This document shows positions 17,284 to 26,328 of a stretch of DNA of 64,000 nucleotides, in pieces. A program made the position numbers and the translations under genes. Position 1 is the first letter of the stretch. Every line of letters starts with the position of its first letter. Origin of the DNA: CAVSRC01 sp963762605 (GTDB lineage Bacteria; Pseudomonadota; Alphaproteobacteria; Rhizobiales; Kaistiaceae); NCBI GenBank assembly GCA_963762605.1, contig CAVXLJ010000011.1, positions 62,001-126,000 of the forward strand, read 5' to 3'. A model generated the notes under the pieces. It saw only the letters and a program-made list of their open reading frames with translations. It did not search any database and was not told the origin of the DNA.

Positions 17284-19320
17284 TCATTGCCCCGATGTCG
17301 CCGGCGCCTGCGGTGGCTTGGCGCCCGAGCCGTCGTGCGTCGGCGTGGCCGAGCTGGCGGCGGTCAGGCCGAGCATCGTGGTCAGCGAAGCCGGATCCGC
17401 GTCGGCCGCAGCGCTGATCGCCGACAAGGCGACCGGCGTCGGCGGTGCCAGCGAGACGGTGACCGACGATCCGGGCGCCGCGACGAACGCCTTCACCACC
17501 GGCGCCAACGTCGCCAGGATTCCGGATTTGCGCACCAGCGTCGCCACCTTCGGATCGTGCAGCACGTACAGCGAAAGCAGGAGTGGCAAGGCGCTGGCGA
17601 ATTGCTGGCGGAACGTCTCCGGCTTGGCGTGCATCTTCTCGGCCAAGAGGTCGAGGCCCTTGCCGACGAACGAATCGTCCTTGAGGGTCAGCTTTGCCGA
17701 CTTGAGCGTCAGGTCGGGCGGCACCCCGGACAACGACTGCGGGCTCTCGATCACCGCGCGCGGCAGGCCGCCGAGCCGCATCGACAGGGCAAGCCCGCCG
17801 GCGTGCTTCATCTCGGCCGTCAAGGGATCGACGGTGAGCGTCTCGTCGGCCGCGTTCCAGTCGGCCTTGAAGCGATAGCCGAGGTCGAGCGTGTTGTAGC
17901 CGAGCCTGGCGAAGACGGCCTGGCCGGTTGGGCCGAGGACCGACGCCGGTACGACGAGATCGCCGAGATCAGCCGCGATCGACGTCGGGAACGCGCCGAC
18001 ATAGTCGGCGAGATCGATGCGCAGCTTGCCCAGCGTGATGTGTGGATTATTCACCGCGGCGACGTCGAGGCCCGCCATTTCGATGAAGCCCGGCTTCGGC
18101 GCGAGGTCGGTCATGCTGGCATTGCCGTCGCCCGCACTGGCCAGGATCGCCTGAACCAGCGCATCGGCTCCCGGCAGCGCCACGTTGCCGACGGCGAAAT
18201 GCCCGAGCTTGAACGTGCCGATGTCCGAAACGTCCGTGGCGAAATCATCGATGGCAAGCTCGCCCAGCCGGTCGATCGACAGGTCGGAGATGTTGAAGCC
18301 GCCAACGTGAAAGCGTTTCATGCCCGCCGTGGCGATATCGAGCCCGCTGATGCCAAGTCGACCGAGGCCATAGGCCGACAACATGTCGACGGCGGCACGC
18401 GCCGATTGGGGATCGTTGGTGGGCGCGTTCGGATCGGCGATGATCCGGTCGAGATAGCCGGCGAAGCTCTTCGGCGGCTGGCGCAGCTTGAAATCCTCGG
18501 TCGAGACCAGCGTCATGGTCAGCTTCACGCCCGGCCCGGCGACCGCGAAATCATGATAGGCGGCGAGGCCTGTCACCCTGTGCCAGACGCCATCGCCGAC
18601 GCCGCCGGCATAGCGGTCCGGATCGAACACCCTGAGTGCGGCGTCGAGGTCGATGTCATGCGCCTCGAAGCTGGCGACCGCCATCGTCATCAGGCCGTCC
18701 GGGCTGGGCGACTCCATGCTCAGCGGTCCGGCGGTAACGGCGGTGATCTTGCCGTTGGCCCAGCGGTCGATGCGAAACTGGTCGTAGGTGAGGCGGCTGG
18801 AGACGCCGGCATTGTTCTCAATCAGGCCCAGCGAAGCGATACGGCCATTGATCATCGCCAGGCGGGCGAGCGGCGCATAGACCCTGATGAGCGATGTGAA
18901 CGGATGCTGCGGGTCCCAGGTGAGAGCCGGAAGCGCCGGCATGGCAAATCCGTTGACCTCGCCATCCGAGACGGCAAGCTTGAACGGCCCCGCTTCCAGC
19001 GTGCCGGTGTCCGCCGTGATGCGGCTGGCGGTGAAACCGCCGTCCGCGGCAAGCGCGAAACCGGTCAGCGCAACCGTGCCGAAGTCGGCTTCAACCCCCG
19101 GCACCTGGCTGCGGATCGCGAGGCCGGTCAGCACCGCACGATCGCTCGCCGCGTCATAGGTGAGCGTCGTATAGGCCGCGTGCCAGTCGGGCGAGGCATC
19201 GATCGCGGCGACCCAGCCCTTGATCGCGGTTTCCACCGGCGCCTCGGCGGCAGCCGTTTGTATCAGCAGGGCGAGGCCGGCGCCGGCGAGGAGACCGGTG
19301 GCGGCGAACCGGAACAGCAT
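17284..19320 (-). CDS. large secreted protein of unknown function, paralogue of the next gene
   Basis: 678 residues from the ATG at 19320; a signal peptide ends near TAAAEA (about residue 26). No catalytic motif is recognised. The mature protein is rich in short alternating beta-like segments (repeated L-x-G-L/I, D-L-x-V patterns), reminiscent of periplasmic AsmA-like or lipid-transport beta-taco proteins, but that is only an impression. Its C-terminal 200 residues match the neighbouring 383-residue protein segment by segment: VPASVLGP...ARLGYNTLDL, EKMHAKPETFRQQ, SVTVSLAPPTPVALSAI and LTTMLGL. The tail after that is Pro/Ser/Thr-rich and probably disordered. Transcribed 37 bases after its paralogue. 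Confidence 0.75.
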   Translation of the reverse strand: MLFRFAATGLLAGAGLALLIQTAAAEAPVETAIKGWVAAIDASPDWHAAYTTLTYDAASDRAVLTGLAIRSQVPGVEADFGTVALTGFALAADGGFTASRITADTGTLEAGPFKLAVSDGEVNGFAMPALPALTWDPQHPFTSLIRVYAPLARLAMINGRIASLGLIENNAGVSSRLTYDQFRIDRWANGKITAVTAGPLSMESPSPDGLMTMAVASFEAHDIDLDAALRVFDPDRYAGGVGDGVWHRVTGLAAYHDFAVAGPGVKLTMTLVSTEDFKLRQPPKSFAGYLDRIIADPNAPTNDPQSARAAVDMLSAYGLGRLGISGLDIATAGMKRFHVGGFNISDLSIDRLGELAIDDFATDVSDIGTFKLGHFAVGNVALPGADALVQAILASAGDGNASMTDLAPKPGFIEMAGLDVAAVNNPHITLGKLRIDLADYVGAFPTSIAADLGDLVVPASVLGPTGQAVFARLGYNTLDLGYRFKADWNAADETLTVDPLTAEMKHAGGLALSMRLGGLPRAVIESPQSLSGVPPDLTLKSAKLTLKDDSFVGKGLDLLAEKMHAKPETFRQQFASALPLLLSLYVLHDPKVATLVRKSGILATLAPVVKAFVAAPGSSVTVSLAPPTPVALSAISAAADADPASLTTMLGLTAASSATPTHDGSGAKPPQAPATSGQ

Positions 19321-19357
19321 GGCGAACCTCACAGTCAGGCGGCGGCGCGCGGCGCGC

Positions 19358-20509
19358 TTACTTGTCGACCGCGATATCAAGGCCAAGCAGCTCGGGCAGC
19401 TTCGTCTGGTCCTGGTTCAGCGTCTTGGCCATCGTGTCGAACGGGACCGGGTTCGGCGGCGTCAGCGTGATGGTGATCGACTTCGGTGACTGCAGGAACG
19501 CGACAAGTGCCGTGTTCACCTTGTCCAGGAAGGCAGGGCCGCCGGCATCGCCGATGATGAGCGGCAGCAGCATCGGCCACTGCGCCGCAACGTCCTCGCG
19601 CGTCGTGCCGAGGCTCTTCGCCTGCATGTCAAGCGCCCGCTCGACGACGCCGGCGTTGTCGAAACGGATGGACAGCCCGTCGAGGTTCGGCATCTGGCTC
19701 TGCGCGGACTTCCGGTTTGCGCTGATGCCGACCATGTCGTGGACCTTGACGTGGCTGAGCGCGGCCGTGATGGCCAGCTTGCCGACATCGGCGATGTCGA
19801 TCGACAGAGAGCGCAGGGCGAATTTGTCGGCGCCGGTGTCGAAGCCCGCGTCGAAGGTGACCGACACGACGAGGTCGGTGTAGCCGAGGGCTTGCATCAC
19901 GCCGCTGACATCCGGCGCGCTGAAGGCGGAGGCCGGAATGTGGATGTCGGTTGTCGTGAAGGTCACGCTATTGGGTTCGCCATTGGCGTCGGCCGCCATG
20001 CCGAAATTGACCTTGGCGACCTCGACGGGCTGGGCAAACTCGGGGCCGTTGATGGCGATACCGCTCACCGTGGCGGTGCTGAAGGGCAGGTACTTGTTGC
20101 TGAGCGAACCGACCTCCTCGGGCGTCGGGATGACCGCGTTGGTGACGACCGCCGTCTGCCACGTCACCACGCCCTGGCGATAGCTGGCGCTGCCGTCGCT
20201 GAAGGTCATGCTGGCGGCGGTGAAGCCGCCTGGCTGGCGCTCGGCAGCACCGGCAATGGCAATGGTCGCGATGGTCAAGTCGCGTCCGGTGCGCTTGGGC
20301 TGCACCGCCTTGAAACCGGTGATGGTGATCGTGTCGCCGCTGGCGGTGGCGTCGCCGTAGCTGGCAACCGCCTTGCCGTTGGCATTGAAGGCGGCAACCA
20401 GCGCGTCGGCGACCGCGTGGGCGTCGGGCGCCGCGGCAGCGCCGGCAGCAGCGAGGATGGCAATCAGGAACGAGCCGAACGCGACCAGACGTGACGCCCT
20501 GCGAAGCAT
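19358..20509 (-). CDS. secreted protein of unknown function, shorter paralogue
   Basis: 383 residues from the ATG at 20509 with a signal peptide ending near AGAAAAP (about residue 28). C-terminal segments IPASAFSAPD...QALGYTDLVV, AKSLGTTREDVAAQ, SITITLTPPNPVPFDTM and LPELLGLD align with the larger protein downstream, so the pair arose by duplication; this copy lacks the roughly 300-residue middle region. The N-termini also correspond (GGFTAAS versus GGFTASR). No enzyme motif seen; expected to be periplasmic. First gene of a two-gene unit with 17284-19320. Confidence 0.75.
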   Translation of the reverse strand: MLRRASRLVAFGSFLIAILAAAGAAAAPDAHAVADALVAAFNANGKAVASYGDATASGDTITITGFKAVQPKRTGRDLTIATIAIAGAAERQPGGFTAASMTFSDGSASYRQGVVTWQTAVVTNAVIPTPEEVGSLSNKYLPFSTATVSGIAINGPEFAQPVEVAKVNFGMAADANGEPNSVTFTTTDIHIPASAFSAPDVSGVMQALGYTDLVVSVTFDAGFDTGADKFALRSLSIDIADVGKLAITAALSHVKVHDMVGISANRKSAQSQMPNLDGLSIRFDNAGVVERALDMQAKSLGTTREDVAAQWPMLLPLIIGDAGGPAFLDKVNTALVAFLQSPKSITITLTPPNPVPFDTMAKTLNQDQTKLPELLGLDIAVDK

Positions 20510-20645
20510 GGAGTTTCTCCCGGCGATAGCTTGAGGCCGACGGATTCGCCAACCGAGGTGGCGCGATATTCGCCGCACTTCGCGGCAAGGACAAGGCGGA
20601 TGATGGGCGGCGAAAACAGGGCGGAGTCCCGCCTTCGCCGGTGAC

Positions 20646-22286
20646 TCACGCCGCCGAAACGGCGGCCGGCTCGGCCAGTCGCGGTGCGGGCGTGCCCTCC
20701 GGGCGCGCCGGCAGGTCGCGGCCAAGCGGCTCCATGGTCTCGACCAGGTCGAGAAACGCACGCGCCGGCATCGGCGGCGAGAAGAGAAAACCCTGGGCGC
20801 CGTCGGCACCGTGTCGGCGCAGATAGTCGAGCTGCTCGAAGGTTTCCACGCCTTCGGCGACGACCTTCATGTTCAGGTCGTGGCCAAGCTTGATGAGCGA
20901 ATCGACAATCGGCGACGCCGTCCTGCCGACGGCGATTGTTTCGATGAACAGCCGATCGATCTTGACCACATCGACGCCGAGGTGATGCAGGTATGCCAGC
21001 CCGCCATGCCCGGCGCCAGCATCGTCGAGCGCCACCCGGGCGCCGAGCGCCTGGAGTTCGCGGATGATCACCCGGGCACGCCGGACGTCGCGCAAGGGCT
21101 GACGTTCGGTCAGCTCAAAGACGAGCTGGTTGAACGAGACGCCGGCGCCACGGAAGATGCCTTCGATATCGTGGACCGTCTTCAGCCGAACGAAATGGTC
21201 GTTGAACAGGTTGATGCTGATATTGAGCTGCGGGCGGGCGCCGAAGGCGTGATCGAGATCGTCGCGCACCCGGTGCATCAGCGACCGGGTCATCGGCACA
21301 GCCAGCCCGCTCGATTCGGCAAGCTGGATGAACGAATCGGGCTCGACCACGGTGCCATTGGGCTTCACCCAGCGCATGAGCACCTCGCAGCCCACCAGCC
21401 GGCCGGTGTCGATGTCGATCACCGGCTGGTAGTAGGGCACGAACTCGCCGTTCGCCTCCGCCTCGCGCAACCTGGCGATCTCCACCGGCGGGCCCCTCAG
21501 CAGATAAACCAGCAGGACAAAGATCAGCGTGCTGGCGAGACCGCCGCCGAGCCGGGCAAGGAGGAGCAGCTCGGCGCTCTGCGCCTGGAAGACGCGATAA
21601 GGCGCCGACAGGTGCATGGCGATCGGCAGCCGGTCGGAACTGACATTGGCCGCCACGACATCGCCGGATGCGACCTGATCCTCCGCACCGAAGCTGCCGA
21701 TCATCATGCCGTTGGCGAGTGTCAACAGGCCCACGGCGGTACCTTTCAACACTCGTGGCAGGTTGCCCCTGGCGAATGAATTGTCGGCGACGAAGACGGC
21801 AGCCCTGGTGCCGGAATCGAGGTTGCGCGCGAACATGACAACGCGGCTGCCGGTCGATTGCAGGCGGACCGGCTGGACGCTGGTGTGGCCGTCGCCGAGC
21901 GGCTGCGGCGGGGCAAGCGGCACGACCGCGTCGGCGGTGCCGAACTGGTTGCAGATGGGGTTGCCGGCGCCGTCGACGACCGCCGCCATCTTGACGGCGA
22001 GCAGCGAGGTGACCACACGGCGCATGAGCGCCACATCGGTTGGCCCGCAGGCCCTGATGCCGCCGAGACTGAGCGTGTTGAGCGCGGCCAGCCCGCGGTC
22101 GAACGTGCGTTCGCTATTGGCGACGAAATCCTGGGCGAGCGCGGTCACTATTCCGCGCGCGCGGTCACGGGTGGAATGGTCAATGAGCACCTGCGCGCCG
22201 ACGATCGGCGCGACGGCGAGAGCGAGGCCGACAGCACCGAGGGTAATCCGTCCGCGTCGCGACCACAGCCATAGCACGTGCGACAA
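20646..22286 (-). CDS. EAL-domain cyclic-di-GMP phosphodiesterase with periplasmic CSS-type sensor
   Basis: 546 residues: membrane span (about 14-32), periplasmic domain with a Cys pair (C80 in RACGPTD, C112 in PICNQFG), second span (about 245-268) and a cytoplasmic EAL domain. This is the layout of E. coli PdeC-like enzymes, in which a periplasmic disulfide controls activity. The EAL motif reads EVL (E301), but the Mg and catalytic positions look preserved: SINLFND, FELTE, LDDAGAG, VVKIDR, AEGVET and GAQGFLFS, so activity is likely. Lowers c-di-GMP in response to a periplasmic redox or similar signal (inferred). Confidence 0.88.
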   Translation of the reverse strand: MSHVLWLWSRRGRITLGAVGLALAVAPIVGAQVLIDHSTRDRARGIVTALAQDFVANSERTFDRGLAALNTLSLGGIRACGPTDVALMRRVVTSLLAVKMAAVVDGAGNPICNQFGTADAVVPLAPPQPLGDGHTSVQPVRLQSTGSRVVMFARNLDSGTRAAVFVADNSFARGNLPRVLKGTAVGLLTLANGMMIGSFGAEDQVASGDVVAANVSSDRLPIAMHLSAPYRVFQAQSAELLLLARLGGGLASTLIFVLLVYLLRGPPVEIARLREAEANGEFVPYYQPVIDIDTGRLVGCEVLMRWVKPNGTVVEPDSFIQLAESSGLAVPMTRSLMHRVRDDLDHAFGARPQLNISINLFNDHFVRLKTVHDIEGIFRGAGVSFNQLVFELTERQPLRDVRRARVIIRELQALGARVALDDAGAGHGGLAYLHHLGVDVVKIDRLFIETIAVGRTASPIVDSLIKLGHDLNMKVVAEGVETFEQLDYLRRHGADGAQGFLFSPPMPARAFLDLVETMEPLGRDLPARPEGTPAPRLAEPAAVSAA

Positions 22287-22393
22287 TCCCCTGTTCGCCA
22301 GAAATCTGGCACAGGGCGCGTAAAGCCAACCTTAATTCCGAATGGAATTTCGTAGTCTTTCCAACGTCTTCTTTCGCCAGATCGGCTCCTGGC

Positions 22394-22798
22394 TCAATCC
22401 TTCTGCAGGATCATGAAGACATCCGGCCGGTTCGGCGTGCCGGCGTTGTGATACCACAGGCGGCCGTCGTACCAATCGTGGTGGATCGAATCCTTGCACG
22501 GCCACACGCATTCGGTGTAGCGGGTCGGCGAGGACACCAGATAGGCTGTCTGCGGTGGCACATAGATGCCGGCAGGCTGGCCCGCCGGGCAGCGCGGATC
22601 GTAGGGCGCCACGTCGTAGATGCGCACATAGTCCGAGCCGTGTCCGTGCTTGACCCGCGGCGGAGCGTGGTTGATGGCAACGCAGCCCGTCGGGGCATAG
22701 GCGGGCGGGCCGACGGCGAGATCGGCGGCCAGTGCTCCGCCAGCAGGTACCGAGAGGGCTGAGGCGACGGCGGCAGCAAGCAGATAGCGGTGAAACAT
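22394..22798 (-). CDS. small secreted protein of unknown function
   Basis: 134 residues from the ATG at 22798; signal peptide ends near GGALAAD (about residue 24). The mature part has four Cys (GCVAIN, DPRCPAG, ECVWPC) and many aromatic and Pro residues (YAPTG, YVPPQ, HHDWYDGRLWYH), suggesting a small disulfide-bonded exported protein. No family recognised. Followed 107 bases downstream on the same strand by the EAL gene, without overlap. An in-frame ATG at 22843 would only lengthen the leader. Confidence 0.65.
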   Translation of the reverse strand: MFHRYLLAAAVASALSVPAGGALAADLAVGPPAYAPTGCVAINHAPPRVKHGHGSDYVRIYDVAPYDPRCPAGQPAGIYVPPQTAYLVSSPTRYTECVWPCKDSIHHDWYDGRLWYHNAGTPNRPDVFMILQKD

Positions 22799-23112
22799 GG
22801 CGGACCCTCCGGTGGCGGGCGGACGCGCCCGACACGCCGTCATTGAAACCCGACTGTGGTTAATGGCGGGTTAGTTGGCGGCGAGCGCCGGAAAGCTTGC
22901 GATTAGGCGCGCGTGGCACTAGATAAAGCGGCGCGGGAGGCAACAGATTCCCGCCAAGAGCCGCAACAATGCGGCTGCGAATCGAATTCGCCGGCGACCA
23001 CAGCGCGAATTCGGGAAATTTCTCCGGCACGCCGATTGGGATTCTTGTCCTGATTGATTTTCGCCGCACGGCGAAAAGTGCGATCCGGCGCAAACTGAGG
23101 AAAGGAAATACC
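22799..23112. other. spacer holding the rpsU leader
   Basis: 314 bases between the divergent secreted-protein gene and rpsU. The right half is AT-richer than its surroundings (around 22975-23060) and carries the perfect hairpin listed at 23058-23077 plus a strong ribosome site at about 23097-23105. The frame of rpsU stays open back to an ATG at 22969, but that extension has no S21 similarity. Confidence 0.5.
23058..23077 (+). promoter_or_regulatory. perfect hairpin in the rpsU leader
   Basis: ttttcgccg (23058-23066) pairs perfectly with cggcgaaaa (23069-23077) around a 2-base loop, in effect an 8-bp stem with a tetraloop. It ends 35 bases before the rpsU start and 20 bases before its ribosome site. 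It has a T-run on its 5' side, so on the minus strand it also resembles a terminator. Candidate site for autoregulation of S21 or a cold/stress element. Confidence 0.45.
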
Positions 23113-23367
23113 CTGCATATTCTTGTTCGGGACAACAATGTCGACCAAGCCCTCAAGGTGCTCAAGAAGAAACTGCAGCGCGAGGGTGTCTTCCGCGAAC
23201 TGAAGCGCCAGCGTTATTACGAGAAGCCCTCGGAGCGCAAGGCGCGCGAGAAGGGCGAGGCGATCCGGCGCGGCCGCAAACAGGCCCGCAAGCTTGCCCA
23301 GCGCGAGGGGCTTTTGCCCATGCCCAAGCCGAAACCGCGCCCGGGAGCGGCGCGCGCCCGCGGCTGA
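23113..23367 (+). CDS. rpsU: 30S ribosomal protein S21, apparent CTG start
   Basis: 84 residues. From residue 3 the sequence is plain S21: ILVRDNNVDQALKVLKKKLQ, then REGVFRELKRQRYYEKPSERKAREK and a basic C-terminal tail (KPKPRPGAARARG) longer than usual. The codon that aligns with the initiator Met is CTG at 23113, preceded at a normal distance by gaggaaagg, a strong ribosome site. No in-frame ATG, GTG or TTG lies nearer than the ATG at 22969. I therefore start it at CTG. The alternative is translation of a 132-residue extended form, which the ribosome-site position argues against. Confidence 0.9.
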   Translation: MHILVRDNNVDQALKVLKKKLQREGVFRELKRQRYYEKPSERKAREKGEAIRRGRKQARKLAQREGLLPMPKPKPRPGAARARG

Positions 23368-23561
23368 GGTGTGCGAGCCTCAGGCTCGCGCGCCCCTCGG
23401 ACACGTCTTGTCGCACGACAATTCCAGGATGCCACCCCCGACGGGTCGGGGGGCGGCTCCTTGCGGGGACCGCGAAACGCGCCGTTCGCGGTGAAGGCAC
23501 GGCAGGTCACCGCGATCTAGGGCGGCGCGGAAGCCGCTGGGGTCGAAAGGGATCGTTACGG

Positions 23562-24329
23562 TCAATCGCCCGACAGGCGGCCGAGCCAGTCGAGCATCGG
23601 CACCAGCGCCGTGCCCGGCGTGCCCATATGGCCGGCATTGACCAAAAGGAAGCGGTTGAGGCGATTCGCGGGCGCCAGCTTGAACAGAGTAGCGGCGTCG
23701 CGCTGGCTGGAATCCCTGGTGCCGGCGACCCACAACAGCGGCGCGTGGAGCGCCGGCAGCAGGCGCGTGGGCCGGAGATCGCTTCCCGGTCCGAGAAAAG
23801 AGATGTAGGCACGCGGCGTCGCTTTGACGGCGAAATACTTGCCGAGCACACGGTCGGTGAATCGGGCGATGTCGTCACCTTTGCCCGCCTGCATCATTGC
23901 CGTGGCGCGCCGCACGCTTTGTGCGACCTTGGCATGGCGATTGAAATCGCTGGGTTCGCCGTCGGGCGCCAATGCGATGACGCCGGCGAGCCCCGCGTGG
24001 CTGGCGGCATAGGCCAGCGCCACCAGCCCGCCGAGGCTGTGGCCGCCGACGACGATCGCCTCGAAGCCATCGGCCTTGAGCCGCGCCACCGCCGCGTCGA
24101 TATCGGCATAGCAGCTTGTCAGCGCCTCGTCGTAGATGCGCCGTGCCGACCAGCACATCTCGGGCGTCTCGACGCCATAGCCGGTCTCGATGAGCATATT
24201 CTCCATGCTGGCGAACTGGGCCGGCGATCCGGTCTTGCCGTGCAGGAGGACGAGGCCGACGCGCTGGAAGGCGGCCGCCGGCCCGGGAAGGAGCGCCAGG
24301 CAGATCAGAACCATGACAGCCAGCACCAT
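23562..24329 (-). CDS. exported alpha/beta hydrolase
   Basis: 255 residues from the ATG at 24329, which opens a clear signal peptide (MVLAVMVLICLALLPGPAAA). Alpha/beta-hydrolase core: oxyanion-hole segment LVLLHGKTGSP, nucleophile elbow GGHSLGG with its Ser, an acidic residue in WVAGTRDSSQ and the catalytic His in NAGHMGTP. Two Cys (EMCWSA, SCYADI) could form a disulfide. Substrate unknown; probably a periplasmic esterase or lipase. An upstream in-frame ATG at 24434 overlaps the divergent VWA gene's start and would hide the signal peptide, so it is not preferred. Confidence 0.8.
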   Translation of the reverse strand: MVLAVMVLICLALLPGPAAAFQRVGLVLLHGKTGSPAQFASMENMLIETGYGVETPEMCWSARRIYDEALTSCYADIDAAVARLKADGFEAIVVGGHSLGGLVALAYAASHAGLAGVIALAPDGEPSDFNRHAKVAQSVRRATAMMQAGKGDDIARFTDRVLGKYFAVKATPRAYISFLGPGSDLRPTRLLPALHAPLLWVAGTRDSSQRDAATLFKLAPANRLNRFLLVNAGHMGTPGTALVPMLDWLGRLSGD

Positions 24330-24432
24330 GCTGCCCCACCGGCGCCCGGAAGCTGACGCAGGCGCGCCACCATGGAGCCCGAAACGCGGTCCAGGATCGC
24401 CGGCGGGTGGGCGCAATAGGGGAGACGCGGCC

Positions 24433-26220
24433 ATGGCGCGCCGGTGCTTTTCGCCAGTCAGTCCGATCTGCATTCTGTCCCTTCTTCTCGCTTCGACGGC
24501 GTTGACAACGGCGTCAGCCTTCGCCGCCGCCGACGCCGCCATCCATGACGGCAATCCAACGCCTGCGGCTTGCGCCAATCTCGGCTTCACCACGCAGCGG
24601 GCAGACAACGATACCTCCCAGCAGGGCATCCGGACGCCGCGGTCGGGTGGCGGAGTCGTCGGCAACTATCGCCCGATGGCGCCGTCGACGCCAATGCCGA
24701 TGGTGGATGCCCTGAAGGAGGCGCTGCCGTCGATGGGGCCAGTGCCGCTGGCCGGCACGCCACCGCTGGCGATGCTGCGGGCGCCCGTCGTCGATACCGA
24801 GAAATATCCGAACGCTACACCCAATCCGGTGAAACGCGTCGGCGAGGAGCCGGTTTCGACCTTCTCCATCGACGTCGACACCGCCTCCTACGCCAATGTG
24901 CGCAGCTTCCTGAGCGATGGCCGCCTGCCGCCGCGTGATGCGGTGCGGGTCGAGGAGCTGCTCAACTATTTCGATTACGGCTATGCCGGCCCGGCCTCGC
25001 CGGAGGAGCCGTTCAAGGCGAATGTCACGGTAACACCGTCGCCGTGGGCCGCGGGCAAGGAGATCATCCACATCGGCCTGCAGGGCTACAACATTGCGGC
25101 GGACAAGCAGCCGCCGCTGAACCTTGTCTTCCTGATCGACGTATCCGGCTCGATGAACGATCCCGACAAGCTGCCGCTGGTGCAGAAGGCGCTGAACGTT
25201 CTGATCGACCAGCTCAGGCCCGAGGATCGGGTGGCTATGGTGGTTTATGCCGGGGCTGCCGGGGCGGTGTTGCCGCCGACGCCGGGCAACCAGAAGCTCA
25301 TGATGCGCTGCGCCGTCGAGGCGCTGCACGCCGGCGGCTCGACCGCGGGCGGCGAGGGGCTGGCGCTGGCCTACGACCTTGCCGAGCAGAACTTCGGCAA
25401 TAACGCGGTCAACCGCGTCGTGCTGATGACCGACGGCGACTTCAACGTCGGCGTTGCCGATCCGGCAAAGCTGGAGGACTTCATCGCCGAGAAGCGCAAG
25501 ACCGGCGTCTATCTCTCGGCCTTCGGCGTCGGCCACGGCAACTACAGCGACCTGATGATGCAGACGCTCTCCCAGGCCGGCAACGGCACGGCCGGCTACA
25601 TCGACACGCTCGACGAGGCGCGCAAGCTCTTCCGCGACGACTTCTCGTCATCGATGTTTCCGATCGCCGACGACGTCAAGATCCAGGTCGAGTTCAATCC
25701 GGCGCAAGTCGCCGAGTATCGCCTGATCGGCTACGAGACGCGCCTGCTCGACCGCTCGGACTTCAACAATGACCGGGTGGATGCCGGCGAGGTCGGCTCG
25801 GGCGCGTCGGTGACGGCGCTCTACGAGATCACGCCGGTGGGCGGGCCGGTGGCGAGCGATCCGCTGCGCTATCAAAAGGTCGATGAGACGGTGGTGCCGG
25901 CTAAGGGCGACGAACTCGCCTACATCAAGATCCGCTACAAGCTGCCGGGCGCTGCCACCTCCAAGCTGATGGAGCGGCCGATCACCAAGGCCGACGCGGT
26001 GGCGAGCGTCGATGCGGCACCGGAAGCGACGCGCTGGGCCCTCGCGGTGGCGGCCTTCGGCCAGCAACTCCGGGGCGATCCGTGGATCGAGACCGGCTAT
26101 GACTGGGCGGCAATCCGCTCGCTCGCTGATGGCGCCCGCGGCAAGGACCCGTATGGTCTGCGTGCCGAGTTCGTCCGGCTCATCCGCGACGCGGAAGATG
26201 CGCGGCCGGTGAACGGCTAA
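24433..26220 (+). CDS. von Willebrand factor type A domain protein (YfbK-type)
   Basis: 595 residues. Signal peptide ending near ASAFAA (about residue 32), a low-complexity linker, the N-terminal vWF_A-associated domain (STFSIDVDTASYANVRSFL, about 150-170), a VWA domain with the MIDAS metal motif DVSGSM starting at D236, and the C-terminal DUF3520 region that ends in RAEFVRLIRDAE. This is the standard layout of the YfbK family, exported proteins of unknown partner. It is divergent from the alpha/beta-hydrolase gene with a shared 103-base spacer. Confidence 0.9.
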   Translation: MARRCFSPVSPICILSLLLASTALTTASAFAAADAAIHDGNPTPAACANLGFTTQRADNDTSQQGIRTPRSGGGVVGNYRPMAPSTPMPMVDALKEALPSMGPVPLAGTPPLAMLRAPVVDTEKYPNATPNPVKRVGEEPVSTFSIDVDTASYANVRSFLSDGRLPPRDAVRVEELLNYFDYGYAGPASPEEPFKANVTVTPSPWAAGKEIIHIGLQGYNIAADKQPPLNLVFLIDVSGSMNDPDKLPLVQKALNVLIDQLRPEDRVAMVVYAGAAGAVLPPTPGNQKLMMRCAVEALHAGGSTAGGEGLALAYDLAEQNFGNNAVNRVVLMTDGDFNVGVADPAKLEDFIAEKRKTGVYLSAFGVGHGNYSDLMMQTLSQAGNGTAGYIDTLDEARKLFRDDFSSSMFPIADDVKIQVEFNPAQVAEYRLIGYETRLLDRSDFNNDRVDAGEVGSGASVTALYEITPVGGPVASDPLRYQKVDETVVPAKGDELAYIKIRYKLPGAATSKLMERPITKADAVASVDAAPEATRWALAVAAFGQQLRGDPWIETGYDWAAIRSLADGARGKDPYGLRAEFVRLIRDAEDARPVNG

Positions 26221-26328
26221 GGCGCCTGAGGCTCGCGGTGGCCAAGCGACCGCGCGTCTCGCGAGTACGTTTGCGATCCACTCTGTGGCAGGATCGGCTT
26301 CCCCTCCCGAGTCACCTGCCACATTGCC

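Noticed and set aside
22969..23112. 48-codon upstream extension of rpsU from an ATG
   Set aside because: S21 similarity begins exactly at the CTG with a ribosome site just before it; the extension crosses the leader hairpin and shows no coding character.
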